Assembly (NCBI GenBank): GCA_003576695.1
Contig: QOZQ01000010.1
Span: 62,001 to 126,000 of the forward strand
Direction: 5' to 3'
Length of the DNA: 64,000 bases
Source of the DNA: Taklimakanibacter lacteus
GTDB taxonomy: Bacteria; Pseudomonadota; Alphaproteobacteria; Rhizobiales; Aestuariivirgaceae
In this document: positions 1 to 8,577 of the stretch, piece by piece
Numbering within the stretch: position 1 is the first letter of the stretch
Layout of the letters: the number at the start of each line of letters is the position of its first letter
Program-made: the position numbers and the translations under genes
The notes under the pieces: model-generated
Told to the model about the DNA's origin: nothing
The model's database searches: none
What the model saw: the letters and a program-made list of their open reading frames with translations, nothing else

Positions 1-1
1 G

Positions 2-448
2 GCGGCGCTGGCCAAGATGCGCAAGCTGGGCATCGGCCAGATCACCATGTCGGGCCGCGAATATCTGGTCGCCGTCGGCGCGCTGGAGCAGGGGCTCGCC
101 ATGTATATCCTGCGCTATGCCAATGAGGTGCGCCCGGCCGATGCCTATTTCGGCGGCATCCCCGATGTGAAGGTGAATCCCGAGCTGGTCGATCTGGCCA
201 CCAGGCTCATTGCCGAAGGGACCACGGCGTTCAATCCGACGCAGTTCCGCAACAGTTACGAGGTGCGCCTCAACGAGCTGGTGCAGCAGAAGGCGAAGGG
301 CCGCAAGGTGGTCGTCAAGACGGAGGACGAGGACCGGCCGAAGGGCGCCAATGTCGTCGATCTGATGGATGCGCTGCGCAAGAGCATCAAGGGCGGCAAA
401 TCGGGCGACAAGCCACCGCCGGTGAAGAAGGGCGGCCGCAAGAGATAG
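2..448 (+). CDS. ku: Ku family DNA end-binding protein, 3' part only
   Basis: The reading frame is open from the left window edge and ends at 448, leaving 148 visible residues, so the 5' part lies outside the window. The sequence matches the C-terminal part of bacterial Ku: a core segment with GREYLVAV, then AMYILRYANEVR, then a helical segment, and finally a Lys/Arg-rich tail (KSGDKPPPVKKGGRKR) typical of Ku extensions that bind DNA or recruit LigD. Bacterial Ku forms a homodimer that threads onto double-strand ends and recruits the ATP-dependent ligase LigD in non-homologous end joining. No ligD is visible in the window; it may lie upstream. Family assignment is secure, but the start and any duplicate Ku genes cannot be judged. 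Confidence 0.9.
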   Translation, partial: AALAKMRKLGIGQITMSGREYLVAVGALEQGLAMYILRYANEVRPADAYFGGIPDVKVNPELVDLATRLIAEGTTAFNPTQFRNSYEVRLNELVQQKAKGRKVVVKTEDEDRPKGANVVDLMDALRKSIKGGKSGDKPPPVKKGGRKR

Positions 449-463
449 CGCCCATTGTCCCGC

Positions 464-691
464 TCAAGCCTTTCGCCGGCTGAGCCTGACGGCTGTCCAG
501 ATCGCCCCGGCGATGCCGCCGACCAGGGCGCCCACCGGCATCCAGAAGAACACGACGCCCATCGCATAGGCGCCTTCCATCTGCGAGATGTTGAACACCT
601 CCTGGGCCGCGAGGCAGAGCGCGAAGGCGATTGCCGCCCCGGCGATGAGACCGAGCAGGAAGCCACCCAAGACCTTAAAAAAGCCGAGCAT
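464..691 (-). CDS. Small two-helix membrane protein, unknown function
   Basis: A 75-residue protein beginning MLGFFKVLGGF. The start at 691 is chosen because AAAGGAGA lies just upstream; a longer frame exists but has no better ribosome site. Two hydrophobic stretches (about residues 5-25 and 42-65), rich in Gly and Ala, predict a small integral inner-membrane protein with a basic C-terminus (RLSRRKA). It is convergent with the Ku gene and divergent from the DoxX gene. I do not recognise a family, and the function is unknown. Confidence 0.6.
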   Translation of the reverse strand: MLGFFKVLGGFLLGLIAGAAIAFALCLAAQEVFNISQMEGAYAMGVVFFWMPVGALVGGIAGAIWTAVRLSRRKA

Positions 692-831
692 CCTGTTCTC
701 CTTTGACGGCTTGCCCCAAGGGAATGAAATGCAGTGTGAAGGAGATTCGTGGCGGCCGACAAGCTGCAATTGATGGTTGAACGGGTCGTCGTGCTCTGAC
801 TATCCTGCCCACACTCAGGGGAGGGATTTCA

Positions 832-1260
832 ATGGACACAGCCAGCTCAAGCACGTCATGGCGAGCCGTCGCTATCCTGGTCGGCCGTCTGGTCTTTGCC
901 GCGGTCTTCATCATGGCAGCGGTCTTCAAGTTCATCGATATCAACGGCACCGCGGCCTATATCGCTTCGGCCGGCTTTCCGCTGTCGCTGCCCCTGGCCT
1001 GGATCGCGGCCTTCTTCGAGCTTGCCCTGATCGCCTGTTTCCTGACCGGCGCCTTTTTCACCGAGGCGGCGTTGCTGGCCGCCGCCTATGTCATCTTCCT
1101 GGCTTTCGCCTTTCACGGCCCTTCGCACTGGCAGGGCAATCAGGCGGAGTTCGGCTTCTTCATCGACCACTTCACCTTCATGGCGGGCCTGCTCTTCGCC
1201 GCCGTCCACGGCCCGGGACGCCTGCTGGCCTGGCCCCGGACGATCCTGGGCAGGATTTAG
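832..1260 (+). CDS. DoxX family integral membrane protein
   Basis: A 142-residue protein with four predicted membrane helices (about residues 12-30, 48-68, 75-95 and 112-130). It shows the DoxX pattern: GRLVFAAVFIMAAVFKF near the N-terminus, and the HGPSHWQGNQ loop followed by HF in the second half. The start ATG follows GGGGAGGGA at a good distance. DoxX-like proteins are inner-membrane proteins often linked to thiol or oxidative stress and quinone-type redox, but few have been assigned a biochemical role. The next gene starts 6 bases downstream on the same strand, so the two may be cotranscribed. Family assignment is good; the specific role is unknown. Confidence 0.8.
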   Translation: MDTASSSTSWRAVAILVGRLVFAAVFIMAAVFKFIDINGTAAYIASAGFPLSLPLAWIAAFFELALIACFLTGAFFTEAALLAAAYVIFLAFAFHGPSHWQGNQAEFGFFIDHFTFMAGLLFAAVHGPGRLLAWPRTILGRI

Positions 1261-1266
1261 GGCTCG

Positions 1267-1611
1267 ATGCCGAAAGCACTGATTTACAGCTTGTGGGTCA
1301 CGGCGGGCCTGCTCGTTGCCACACCGGCTTTGGCCGTCGAGAACCTCACGGTATGCGACAGCACGCCTTTCAAGCAGAAGCTAGCCCAGATCGCAGCGCA
1401 GCACCTTATTGACCAGGCAGCAAATTTCAAACGGGGAGGTGTGCTTGTCATGCGGGCTGAGGAATTGGGTGGCAGCTTTAGCCCAGGCACCTGGATTGTG
1501 TATTTTTCGAGCTTCGCTTGCGGTGAGCATGGCCTGGATGGCGGCGGTTGGGACGTCGTGATCGATCCCAAGACGCTCAAGATCCTCAAAAGCAGCTACA
1601 GTGACTTGTAG
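1267..1611 (+). CDS. Secreted hypothetical protein
   Basis: A 114-residue protein with a classical Sec signal peptide: MPK, then a hydrophobic stretch ending VATPALA, with cleavage likely before VENLTVCD. The mature part is about 90 residues with two cysteines (in VCDST and FACGEHG), which could form a periplasmic disulphide. The segment GGWDVVIDPKTLKILKSSY near the end resembles the beta-hairpin of small periplasmic domains. It starts 6 bases after the DoxX gene. Base composition is visibly more AT-rich than its neighbours. I do not recognise a family. Confidence 0.6.
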   Translation: MPKALIYSLWVTAGLLVATPALAVENLTVCDSTPFKQKLAQIAAQHLIDQAANFKRGGVLVMRAEELGGSFSPGTWIVYFSSFACGEHGLDGGGWDVVIDPKTLKILKSSYSDL

Positions 1612-1614
1612 AGG

Positions 1615-2466
1615 TTAGCGCGTTCGACCCCACCCCTTGCGGATGTTCTTGATCCCATCGCGATAGACGCTTTCGGGCGAAGGGAAGAAATCGCGCCATA
1701 CCCGGGTTGCGGCGGCGAGCGCCGGCAGCGAGCGGCCGAAAGCCTCGATGGTGAGCCAGCCGTCATACTTGCTGGCTTTCAGCGCCTTGTAGGTCGCCGC
1801 CCAGTCGACATGGCCCTTGCCGGGCGTCCCGCGGTCATTCTCGGAAATATGCACATGGCTCATATGCCGGCGGATGGTCCTGATCGCCTTGATCGGATCG
1901 GCTTCCTCGATATTGGCGTGGAACGTGTCATACATGCCGCTCACCGCCGGATGATCGACCTCATCGAGATAGTCGGCGAGACCTTGCATGGTCGTCAGGA
2001 AATAGCATTCGAAACGGTTGAGCGCCTCGAGCGCCAGGCGGACATTCTTCCTGGCCGCATGGTCGCCCGCCTTGCGGTGGAAAGCGATACCGCGCTTGCG
2101 CTCCGCCGCCGTCGGGCCTGAGCCGGTGAAATGGCCGTGGACGGAATGGATCGGGCCGCCGATGATCGGGGCGCCAAGTGCCGCACTGCAGTCGATGAAC
2201 CATTTCGCGTGGTCGAGCGCTGCCTTGCGCGTGGCCTGATCGGCGCTCAGCGGATCCTTGTCGAGCGAGGGCATGATGGTGACGACGGTGCGCTCGAGGC
2301 CGATCCTGTCGAGGACCTCGCCGAGCCGCGCATAGTGATCGGGCGTCCCTTCGAAGACGGGAACCTCGACGCCGTCATAACCGGTCTTCTTGATGTCGCG
2401 CAGGAGCGGATAATGGTCTTCGCCGACATGGCCGGTCCACAGCAGCAGATTGAAACCGATCTTCAT
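1615..2466 (-). CDS. Sugar isomerase/epimerase, TIM barrel (tagatose 3-epimerase / hydroxypyruvate isomerase-like)
   Basis: A 283-residue AP-endonuclease-2-type TIM barrel. Metal-ligand motifs expected for the D-tagatose/D-psicose 3-epimerase and hydroxypyruvate isomerase group are visible in order: a Glu in LALEALNRFE, an Asp in MYDTFHANIEE, a His in HVHISENDRGTPGKGHV, and a Glu in LTIEAFG. These enzymes use a divalent metal and two Glu residues to move a proton next to a carbonyl of a sugar or small hydroxyketone. The gene's ATG overlaps the stop of the aminotransferase by 4 bases (ATGA), so it is the last gene of a three-gene leftward operon. The substrate cannot be read from sequence. Confidence 0.8.
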   Translation of the reverse strand: MKIGFNLLLWTGHVGEDHYPLLRDIKKTGYDGVEVPVFEGTPDHYARLGEVLDRIGLERTVVTIMPSLDKDPLSADQATRKAALDHAKWFIDCSAALGAPIIGGPIHSVHGHFTGSGPTAAERKRGIAFHRKAGDHAARKNVRLALEALNRFECYFLTTMQGLADYLDEVDHPAVSGMYDTFHANIEEADPIKAIRTIRRHMSHVHISENDRGTPGKGHVDWAATYKALKASKYDGWLTIEAFGRSLPALAAATRVWRDFFPSPESVYRDGIKNIRKGWGRTR

Positions 2467-3638
2467 GAGCGAACCTCCTGGCTCTCGATGAGCCGTGCCA
2501 CGACATCGGGCATCACCTCGGCTTCGACATTGGCGAAGGCAAGACGCAGATGCCGTTCCTGGCCGGGCCCGAACATGCTGCCGGGCAGGGCAAGGAGATC
2601 ATGTTTTTGCGCCAGCCGTCTGGCGACGGTCTTGGCGTCCTCGCCGAAGGGATGGCTGATATAGGCGAAGAAGGCGCCGACACTGAGAAGGCGGTAGGAG
2701 AGGGCGGGATGCGCGAAGGCGGCCCTGAGGGCGGAAGCTTTTTCCTTGGCCCGGTCCAGCTTCTGCTGCTTCCATCCGGCAAGCGATGTGAGCCCGAAGA
2801 GGGCGGCACCTTGCGAGATGGTGGGAGCGCAGATGGCGACGCAGTCGAGGATCTTCTCGAGCTCGGCCAGGAAGGCGGGGCTCGCCGTCACCGCGCCGAC
2901 GCGATAGCCGGTCAGCGCGAAGACCTTGGAGAAACTGTAGAGATGGATGAAGCAGTCGCCCCAGCCGGGACGGCTGAACAGGTCATGCGGCGGGGCGGGG
3001 TCGGCGCGGAAATCCTTGTAGGTCTCATCGATGACAAGGGCGATGCCGTGGCTCTGCGCCAGCCTGCAGAAGGCGTCGATGGTTGCGGCCGGATAGATGG
3101 CGCCTGTCGGGTTGTTGGGGCTGCACAGCACGATGGCGCGCGTGCGCTTGTCGATCAGGCCCGCGGCGTCGGCGGCGGACGGCACGGTGCTGCCTTGCGT
3201 GATGGCGGTCAGGTAGCGCGGCCTGACCCCCAGCATTTCGAGCCACATATGGTGGTTGAAGTAATAGGGCACCGGCAGGATGACATTGTCGCCGGCTTCG
3301 GCCAGCGCCATCATGGTGGCGGCGAAAGCCTGATTGCATCCTGCCGTGATGGCGACATTCTCCGCCTGGATGGCGGCGCGATAATCGGCGGAGAGGCTGG
3401 CGGCAAGCTCCTGGCGCAGCGGCGGAATGCCCAGAATGTCGGAATAGAGGCTGGTCGCCGGCAGTCGCGCCAGCCGACCGACCTCATCCGCCAGGGCTTC
3501 GGCCGGCGGATAGCTTGGCACTGCCTGGCAGAGATTGATGAGAGGCCGGTTGCTGGGGCCCGGGCTGATCCAGCTCATAGCTTCCGCGATGGGCGGTGCT
3601 TCGATGCTTCTGATGGTGGCGCTGGTGAGAGTGGTCAT
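2463..3638 (-). CDS. PLP-dependent aminotransferase, class I/II
   Basis: A 391-residue fold-type I aminotransferase. Visible motifs are CSPNNPTG (Asn176), VIDETY (Asp204, Tyr207) and SFSKVFALTGYR with the Schiff-base Lys238, followed by RVGAV. The ATG at 3638 gives the usual length for the family; the frame is open further upstream but that extension overlaps the methyltransferase. The closest look is to class I enzymes acting on aromatic or neutral amino acids, but the donor and acceptor are not identifiable. It sits 5 bases after the methyltransferase stop and overlaps the epimerase-like gene by 4 bases, so the three products are probably made together. Confidence 0.85.
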   Translation of the reverse strand: MTTLTSATIRSIEAPPIAEAMSWISPGPSNRPLINLCQAVPSYPPAEALADEVGRLARLPATSLYSDILGIPPLRQELAASLSADYRAAIQAENVAITAGCNQAFAATMMALAEAGDNVILPVPYYFNHHMWLEMLGVRPRYLTAITQGSTVPSAADAAGLIDKRTRAIVLCSPNNPTGAIYPAATIDAFCRLAQSHGIALVIDETYKDFRADPAPPHDLFSRPGWGDCFIHLYSFSKVFALTGYRVGAVTASPAFLAELEKILDCVAICAPTISQGAALFGLTSLAGWKQQKLDRAKEKASALRAAFAHPALSYRLLSVGAFFAYISHPFGEDAKTVARRLAQKHDLLALPGSMFGPGQERHLRLAFANVEAEVMPDVVARLIESQEVRS

Positions 3639-3643
3639 GGGTT

Positions 3644-5179
3644 TCACAGGCGTGGCAGCGTGTTTGAGACGAAGACGGATTCCTGCTCGGCAAGGACGGC
3701 CTCGGCCGTTTTCCTGTCGGGGGCCGGCCGGCCCTTGTACTGGACCGATCGGCCGCTTTCCTCGAGCAGCCTGTAGGCCTTGCCGACCCGATTGTCGGGG
3801 CCTGTCTGATGCGCCCGGTAGAGATAGTAGCTCATCGGATTCATCCTGATCGCCAGGCGGTTCTTCGGCGTCGCGACGACAAAGATGTCCTGCGACCTGT
3901 CCGTGGCACGGGCGATCGTGGCATTGACCCGGTCGAATCTTCGCCGGACGGTCGCGAGCTGGCCCGGTGCCGTCCGCAGTTCCAGATATTCGGCACCAAG
4001 CAGAATGATCAGTGCTCTGACGAAATCCTGATCCCCCACGGCGCCGGGCGGCAGATGCCGCCTGAGCTCGGCGCCGGAGACGGGCGACTTCTCCAAGGCG
4101 TCGAGCAGCGGGATGAAGGGTTTGTCCGGCAGGTTGGCGACGCCGGCCGGCACATTGACTTTCAGGGGACAATCCGCGCGGGGGCGGGAGAGTCCGAAAT
4201 GCAGCGCTTGCAGCGAGGCGATCTGCTCATCGGGCGACATCACGCTGCGTGCCCCCTTGACATAAAGATCGCGCCGGAACGGCTGGTTTGCCCATATTCC
4301 CTTGAGCAGCTCCTGATCGGCGGGCGCAGGGAAGCTCTCGAAAATGGCCCGCAGATTGCCAGGAACGGCGAGATCGGGATAGTTCCAGGCGACGCTGGTC
4401 GAGCCCACATAGGTCAATTGCGCCTCAGCCATTTCCGCGGCGACCTCATGGAAGAAGAAGGGAGTCCAGACCGGATTGAAGTATTCATGGAATACATAGA
4501 CCGGATCGCGCGTCCGGGCATCCTTCAACCGGTCGAGTGTGGCGGTGTTCTGGGCAAAGTAGCGGGCACCTTTCTCGGCGAACGCGTCGGCGACGGCGAG
4601 GCTCTTGGCGATGGCGCCGGGGGAAGGGGTGCCTTCGCGCCGCAAGGCAGCCTGCAGCAGCTGACGGAAGGCGAGATCCGAGGCGCGGCCGATCGCGCAG
4701 TTGTAGGAGACGAAGCACAGCCCGGCGGGCTTGAGCTTTCGGTTGAGGAATTCGACGATGTCGTGGCGCAGCTTCGGCGATATCCACGAATAGATGCCAT
4801 GCAGGACGACGATATCGAAATCCGGCAGATCGCGGGCTTGCAGATTGGCAAAGCTCTCCTCAATGAACTCGACATTGTCGAGGCCGGCCTCACGCGCCAG
4901 CGCGCTGGCATTCGTGATCTGCGCCGGATTGTAGTCGATGCCGACATAGCGTCCGCTCTCATCGCCGGCGGCAAGGATGCTCAAGGTCAGGCCCTGGCCG
5001 CAGCCGAGCTCGCAGTAAGTGATCGACCCTTGCGCGCCCGGCGGCCGCACGCCCGCCAGCAGGGCATTGAGCATCAGACTGTCGGCCTTCAGGAACGGAA
5101 AGAAGCCATATGTGTATTCCAGCTCGGCGTCGAAATTTCTCTCGTCCGCGGCACTGGAAGCAGGTGGAGGATCTGACAT
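3644..5179 (-). CDS. Class I SAM-dependent methyltransferase with methyltransferase regulatory domain
   Basis: A 511-residue protein. Residues about 45-150 hold the Rossmann methyltransferase core, with motif I in CELGCGQGLT and the acidic residue after strand 2 in VGIDYNPAQ. The middle third resembles the methyltransferase regulatory domain that follows class I cores in a group of protein or lysine methyltransferase-like proteins, and the C-terminal third looks like its winged-helix partner. I chose the ATG of MSDPPPA at 5179; a TTG 48 bases further upstream would extend the frame but lacks a clear ribosome site. It is first in an operon with an aminotransferase and an epimerase-like protein. 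The methyl acceptor is unknown. Confidence 0.8.
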   Translation of the reverse strand: MSDPPPASSAADERNFDAELEYTYGFFPFLKADSLMLNALLAGVRPPGAQGSITYCELGCGQGLTLSILAAGDESGRYVGIDYNPAQITNASALAREAGLDNVEFIEESFANLQARDLPDFDIVVLHGIYSWISPKLRHDIVEFLNRKLKPAGLCFVSYNCAIGRASDLAFRQLLQAALRREGTPSPGAIAKSLAVADAFAEKGARYFAQNTATLDRLKDARTRDPVYVFHEYFNPVWTPFFFHEVAAEMAEAQLTYVGSTSVAWNYPDLAVPGNLRAIFESFPAPADQELLKGIWANQPFRRDLYVKGARSVMSPDEQIASLQALHFGLSRPRADCPLKVNVPAGVANLPDKPFIPLLDALEKSPVSGAELRRHLPPGAVGDQDFVRALIILLGAEYLELRTAPGQLATVRRRFDRVNATIARATDRSQDIFVVATPKNRLAIRMNPMSYYLYRAHQTGPDNRVGKAYRLLEESGRSVQYKGRPAPDRKTAEAVLAEQESVFVSNTLPRL

Positions 5180-5291
5180 ATTGTTCCGATCGGAGGGACA
5201 GGAAGACCCGTTATGACAAGTCTGCAATTGCCTTTAAGGGGAGCTTGCGGAAAAGTCGAATTGGAAATGCCGCTGAGACAGAGGTGCGAAA

Positions 5292-6269
5292 GTGAAGACA
5301 AAGGCCGTTGAGATAGCGCAGGCTGGTGGTCCGGATGTCATGCGTCTGGTGGATATCGAGGTGCCGCCGCCGGGCGCGGGCGAGCTGCTTTTGCGACAGA
5401 CCGCCATCGGTCTGAATTACATCGACACCTATCACCGCTCGGGTCTCTATCCCTTGCCGATGCCGGCTGTGCTGGGCATGGAAGGGGCCGGCGTCGTGGA
5501 GGCCGTGGGCTCGGGCGTGAAAGGCTACAAGGCCGGTGATCGGGTCGCCTATGGGGTTGGCCCGCGTGGCGGCTATGCCAGGCATCGCAACATTCCGGCC
5601 GGGCGGGTGGTGAAACTGCCCAAGGCCATTGGCGATGAGACCGCCGCCGGCATGATGCTGAAGGGCCTCACGGTGCGCTCGCTTCTGCGGGCCGTCTACA
5701 AGGTCAAGCGCGGCGAGACGATCCTCTTCCATGCCGCCGCCGGCGGCGTCGGCGTCATCTTCACCCAGTGGGCTAAGGCGCTCGGCGCCAGGGTGATCGG
5801 CACGGTGGGCTCGGACGACAAGATCGCCGTCGCCAAGGCGCATGGCTGCACGCATGTGATCAACTACCGCACCGAGAATGTCGTCGAGCGCGTGAAGGAG
5901 ATCACCGGCGGCGCCGGGCTGCCGGTCGTCTATGACGGCGTCGGGCAATCGACCTTCATGACATCGCTTGACTGTCTACGGCCGAGAGGGCTTCTGGTCG
6001 TTTTCGGCAACGCGTCGGGACCGGTGAAGTCATTCGATCTGGGGCTGCTGGCATCGAAGGGCTCGCTCTATGTGACGCGCCCGACGGTCATGACCTACAT
6101 GGCCGATGACAAGGAACTCGCCGAGGCGTCGCGCGACCTCATCGATATCGTCAAGAGCGGCAAGGTGAAGATCCCCATCAACCAGCGCTATGCGCTGGCC
6201 GATGCTGCCCAAGCCCATCGCGATCTGGAAAGCCGCGCCACGACCGGAACGACGATCCTGATTCCCTAG
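5292..6269 (+). CDS. qor: NADPH:quinone oxidoreductase, zinc-free MDR family
   Basis: A 325-residue medium-chain dehydrogenase/reductase without structural zinc cysteines. It shows the N-terminal GroES-like half (GLNYIDTYHRSGLYP), then the NADPH-binding half with AAAGGVG (about residues 153-159), typical of Qor. The start is GTG at 5292. Qor enzymes reduce quinones with NADPH in the cytoplasm by one- or two-electron transfer. It is transcribed away from the methyltransferase operon and converges on the serine protease gene, with which it shares the CTAG sequence at 6266-6269 that gives both genes their stop codon. Family assignment is strong; the physiological substrate is not shown. Confidence 0.88.
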   Translation: MKTKAVEIAQAGGPDVMRLVDIEVPPPGAGELLLRQTAIGLNYIDTYHRSGLYPLPMPAVLGMEGAGVVEAVGSGVKGYKAGDRVAYGVGPRGGYARHRNIPAGRVVKLPKAIGDETAAGMMLKGLTVRSLLRAVYKVKRGETILFHAAAGGVGVIFTQWAKALGARVIGTVGSDDKIAVAKAHGCTHVINYRTENVVERVKEITGGAGLPVVYDGVGQSTFMTSLDCLRPRGLLVVFGNASGPVKSFDLGLLASKGSLYVTRPTVMTYMADDKELAEASRDLIDIVKSGKVKIPINQRYALADAAQAHRDLESRATTGTTILIP

Positions 6270-7105
6270 CTCGAGCTGGTGCGGCAGCTCTGCGTCGACT
6301 GGCTGGCAAGCGACTGCCAGCGCGCCGAGCAGGAGACTTGCGAGCACAGGAAGTCGGCGAGATTCGAGCTCGGCACCGCATGGGCGAGATTGAGCGGACG
6401 GCCATTGCCGTCCGACAGCGTGCTGACGACCATGCCGGTGAGCTGGCCCGACCCGTTAAAGACCGGACCGCCGGATTCGCCCTTCTTGGTGTTCATCCTG
6501 AGCACCATGGCGTCGGGATAACCGAAGCCGTTATAGCTGACCGCGCGGCCGAAGCTCATGGACTCGACCTGGCCGATGCGCGCCGTGTCGCCCTGGGCAT
6601 GCGGCTTGCCGAGCGAGAACACCTGCGTGCCGCGCGCCATGCACGGGCTCGAGGCCGGCTCCACCGGCTTGCCATTGAGGCCCTTGAGGGCGATCAGTGC
6701 CATGTCATTATTGGGCCGGATGGCGATCACCTTGCCCGAATAGAGACGGCCATCCGCACCGCGTGCCGTCACGTTATAGCCCGATTTCACGGCGACATGC
6801 CCGGCGGTCAGCACATGGCCTGAATTGTCGACGATGAAGCCGCTGCCCGAGGTCACGGCCTGGCCGGCATCGCCGTCCCCGGGTTTCCCCTGGCGGCGGG
6901 ATTCCGCAATGGTGATCGTCACATAGCTCGGGCTGGTTTGCCGCAGCAGGCCCGATATATCGGCGGTTGGCGACGCCGATGTAGGAATAGCGTCCGATTC
7001 GACATTGATGACCCGGTCTTCAAGGCTGGCCTGCGAGCCGCTGCAGGCTGCAAGGACCACCAGTACGGGAAGCGCCGCAATCAGTCTGGGTACAGAAATG
7101 GACAA
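6266..7105 (-). CDS. Trypsin-like serine protease, predicted lipoprotein
   Basis: With a TTG start at 7105 this is a 279-residue protein whose N-terminus is a lipoprotein signal peptide: SISVPR, a hydrophobic core, then the lipobox LAAC with the lipidated Cys21. The S1 catalytic triad is visible: His103 in LTAGHV, Asp134 in NNDMALI, and Ser211 in GESGGPVF. No PDZ domain follows, so it is shorter than DegP. It likely acts in the periplasm, tethered to a membrane. A second in-frame TTG at 7225 would add 40 residues; the shorter start is preferred because it places the lipoprotein signal at the N-terminus. Both candidate starts are TTG, so the start is uncertain. Confidence 0.75.
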   Translation of the reverse strand: MSISVPRLIAALPVLVVLAACSGSQASLEDRVINVESDAIPTSASPTADISGLLRQTSPSYVTITIAESRRQGKPGDGDAGQAVTSGSGFIVDNSGHVLTAGHVAVKSGYNVTARGADGRLYSGKVIAIRPNNDMALIALKGLNGKPVEPASSPCMARGTQVFSLGKPHAQGDTARIGQVESMSFGRAVSYNGFGYPDAMVLRMNTKKGESGGPVFNGSGQLTGMVVSTLSDGNGRPLNLAHAVPSSNLADFLCSQVSCSARWQSLASQSTQSCRTSSS

Positions 7106-7238
7106 AGAAAAGTCTCGCCTCGAGGGATTTCCAGCCTCATTGCCATCTAACAGCGCCTTGCGTCGGGAACAAGGCAGCAGGAACAAGAACACAGCAGTGC
7201 GGCATAGTTGCAACAGTTGGCTCAAAAATGACGAAACG

Positions 7239-7254
7239 GCCGGTTTTTGCCGGC
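7239..7254 (-). terminator. Possible weak terminator after the porin gene
   Basis: On the minus strand a GCCGG/CCGGC stem with a CAAAAA loop lies about 30 bases after the porin stop. It is followed by a T-rich run (CGTTTCGTCATTTTT). The stem is only 5 bp, so this is tentative. Confidence 0.35.
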
Positions 7255-7284
7255 TGTCCGTGGATTCTGTTTATTTTCCGCAGT

Positions 7285-8577
7285 TTACGGGAATCTGAGC
7301 CAGGTACCGAAGAAGATTTCCAGCGTGTCGATCTCTATATTGTCTTCCTCATCGCCGATGGAAACTTCGTCAGACTCACTTTCCACATAGGTAGCACCGA
7401 CACCCACGGTCACCTGGCTAACGGGATCCCAATAGATGCCACCGCCGAAGCCAAGCGCGGTGCCGCCAAGGTCAATCTCGCTATCGTAATCTTCATATCC
7501 CACACCGAGCTCGATGCGGGTATCTTCCGACAAGTTAGCCAGAATGCCAAGCGATGCCGCCCAGAAGTCCGCATCCGGTCCAGTCCATGACAGGTTGTTG
7601 GCATATTGATTGGTGCCTTCCCCGAGCACGCCGGCTGCTGTGATCCGGAAGCCATCCGAGATACCGACAGTGGCGCCGCCGCCAAGCGCCCAGTTGAGAC
7701 TATCGCCGACAGCGTCGTCCTCAACGAGGCCAGCAATCTGAACGGTAAAGGCGTCCGTTGAATACATTGCATAAGCTTCCAGTGCGGGCAGATCCGACAC
7801 ATCAGTGTTGGGTGTCTCGTCGTCGTCATCGACGTTGGCACTGTCCGGATCCTCAACCGAAATCGCGAATGACAGCGGGCCGGACCCGTAGGTCAGACGG
7901 AACTGCTCGTTGTTGATGTTTGAAGGACCGAAGGACTTAACCGGGCCGGTTGCCGCGACCCAGTCCCAACCCACCTGCAGAGCAGCCGTATTGTCGTTGT
8001 AGCCGGCCATGAGCTCCCAATTCGGAGCGAACTTCCACCAGCCATAGGCCTTGTTCATCACGGCGCTCTCGGAATAGTCCGTGAAGTTGCCGCCACCGGA
8101 AGCTTGCAGGCGGAAATAGCCGCCGACCTCACCGACCGCCGTGTCGACCTTGCCCTTGATGAAGATACGGCCGCGAACCGCGACGTCGAGATTGTCCTCA
8201 CTGTCGTCAAGGGAAGCAAAGCTGACGTCTGTGTTCGTATAGATCAATGCTGTGCGGATTTCACCCGACACCGACACTTCTGCCACCGGGGCGGCATCAG
8301 CCGTCGGCAGGACGGAGAGCGTAAAGCCAGAAGTCTCACGCACCTTGTCGGCATTGCGCTCGGCGAGGACGCCTTCATAGGTGCCCTGACCGTCGCGGAT
8401 CGACAGGAGGCTGTAGCCCGACGGCATCGACGCTTGCGGCTGTGCCTCGAGCTGGGAAACACGGTTCTGCAATGCTTCGATCTCGGCTTTGAGACCCGCC
8501 AGATCGTCGGCGCGAGCAGCCCCAGCTGCAATCGTCATCGCCGCGCCGGCCAGGAGTACCCACTTCGCTCTTTTCAT
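7285..8577 (-). CDS. Outer-membrane porin, alphaproteobacterial Porin_2-like
   Basis: A 430-residue precursor. Start MKRAKW at 8577 gives a clean signal peptide ending AAGAARA, with the mature protein beginning DDLAG. Residues about 25-45 form a short coiled coil (LKAEIEALQNRVSQLEA), a feature of trimeric porins of Rhizobiales. The rest alternates polar and aromatic residues as expected for a beta-barrel, with acidic Asp-rich loops. It ends FFGTWLRFP, so the usual terminal Phe is followed by Pro, which is odd. It would form general diffusion channels in the outer membrane. A possible promoter lies at 8643-8671. It stands alone between the protease gene and the divergent Ig-OmpA gene. Confidence 0.85.
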   Translation of the reverse strand: MKRAKWVLLAGAAMTIAAGAARADDLAGLKAEIEALQNRVSQLEAQPQASMPSGYSLLSIRDGQGTYEGVLAERNADKVRETSGFTLSVLPTADAAPVAEVSVSGEIRTALIYTNTDVSFASLDDSEDNLDVAVRGRIFIKGKVDTAVGEVGGYFRLQASGGGNFTDYSESAVMNKAYGWWKFAPNWELMAGYNDNTAALQVGWDWVAATGPVKSFGPSNINNEQFRLTYGSGPLSFAISVEDPDSANVDDDDETPNTDVSDLPALEAYAMYSTDAFTVQIAGLVEDDAVGDSLNWALGGGATVGISDGFRITAAGVLGEGTNQYANNLSWTGPDADFWAASLGILANLSEDTRIELGVGYEDYDSEIDLGGTALGFGGGIYWDPVSQVTVGVGATYVESESDEVSIGDEEDNIEIDTLEIFFGTWLRFP

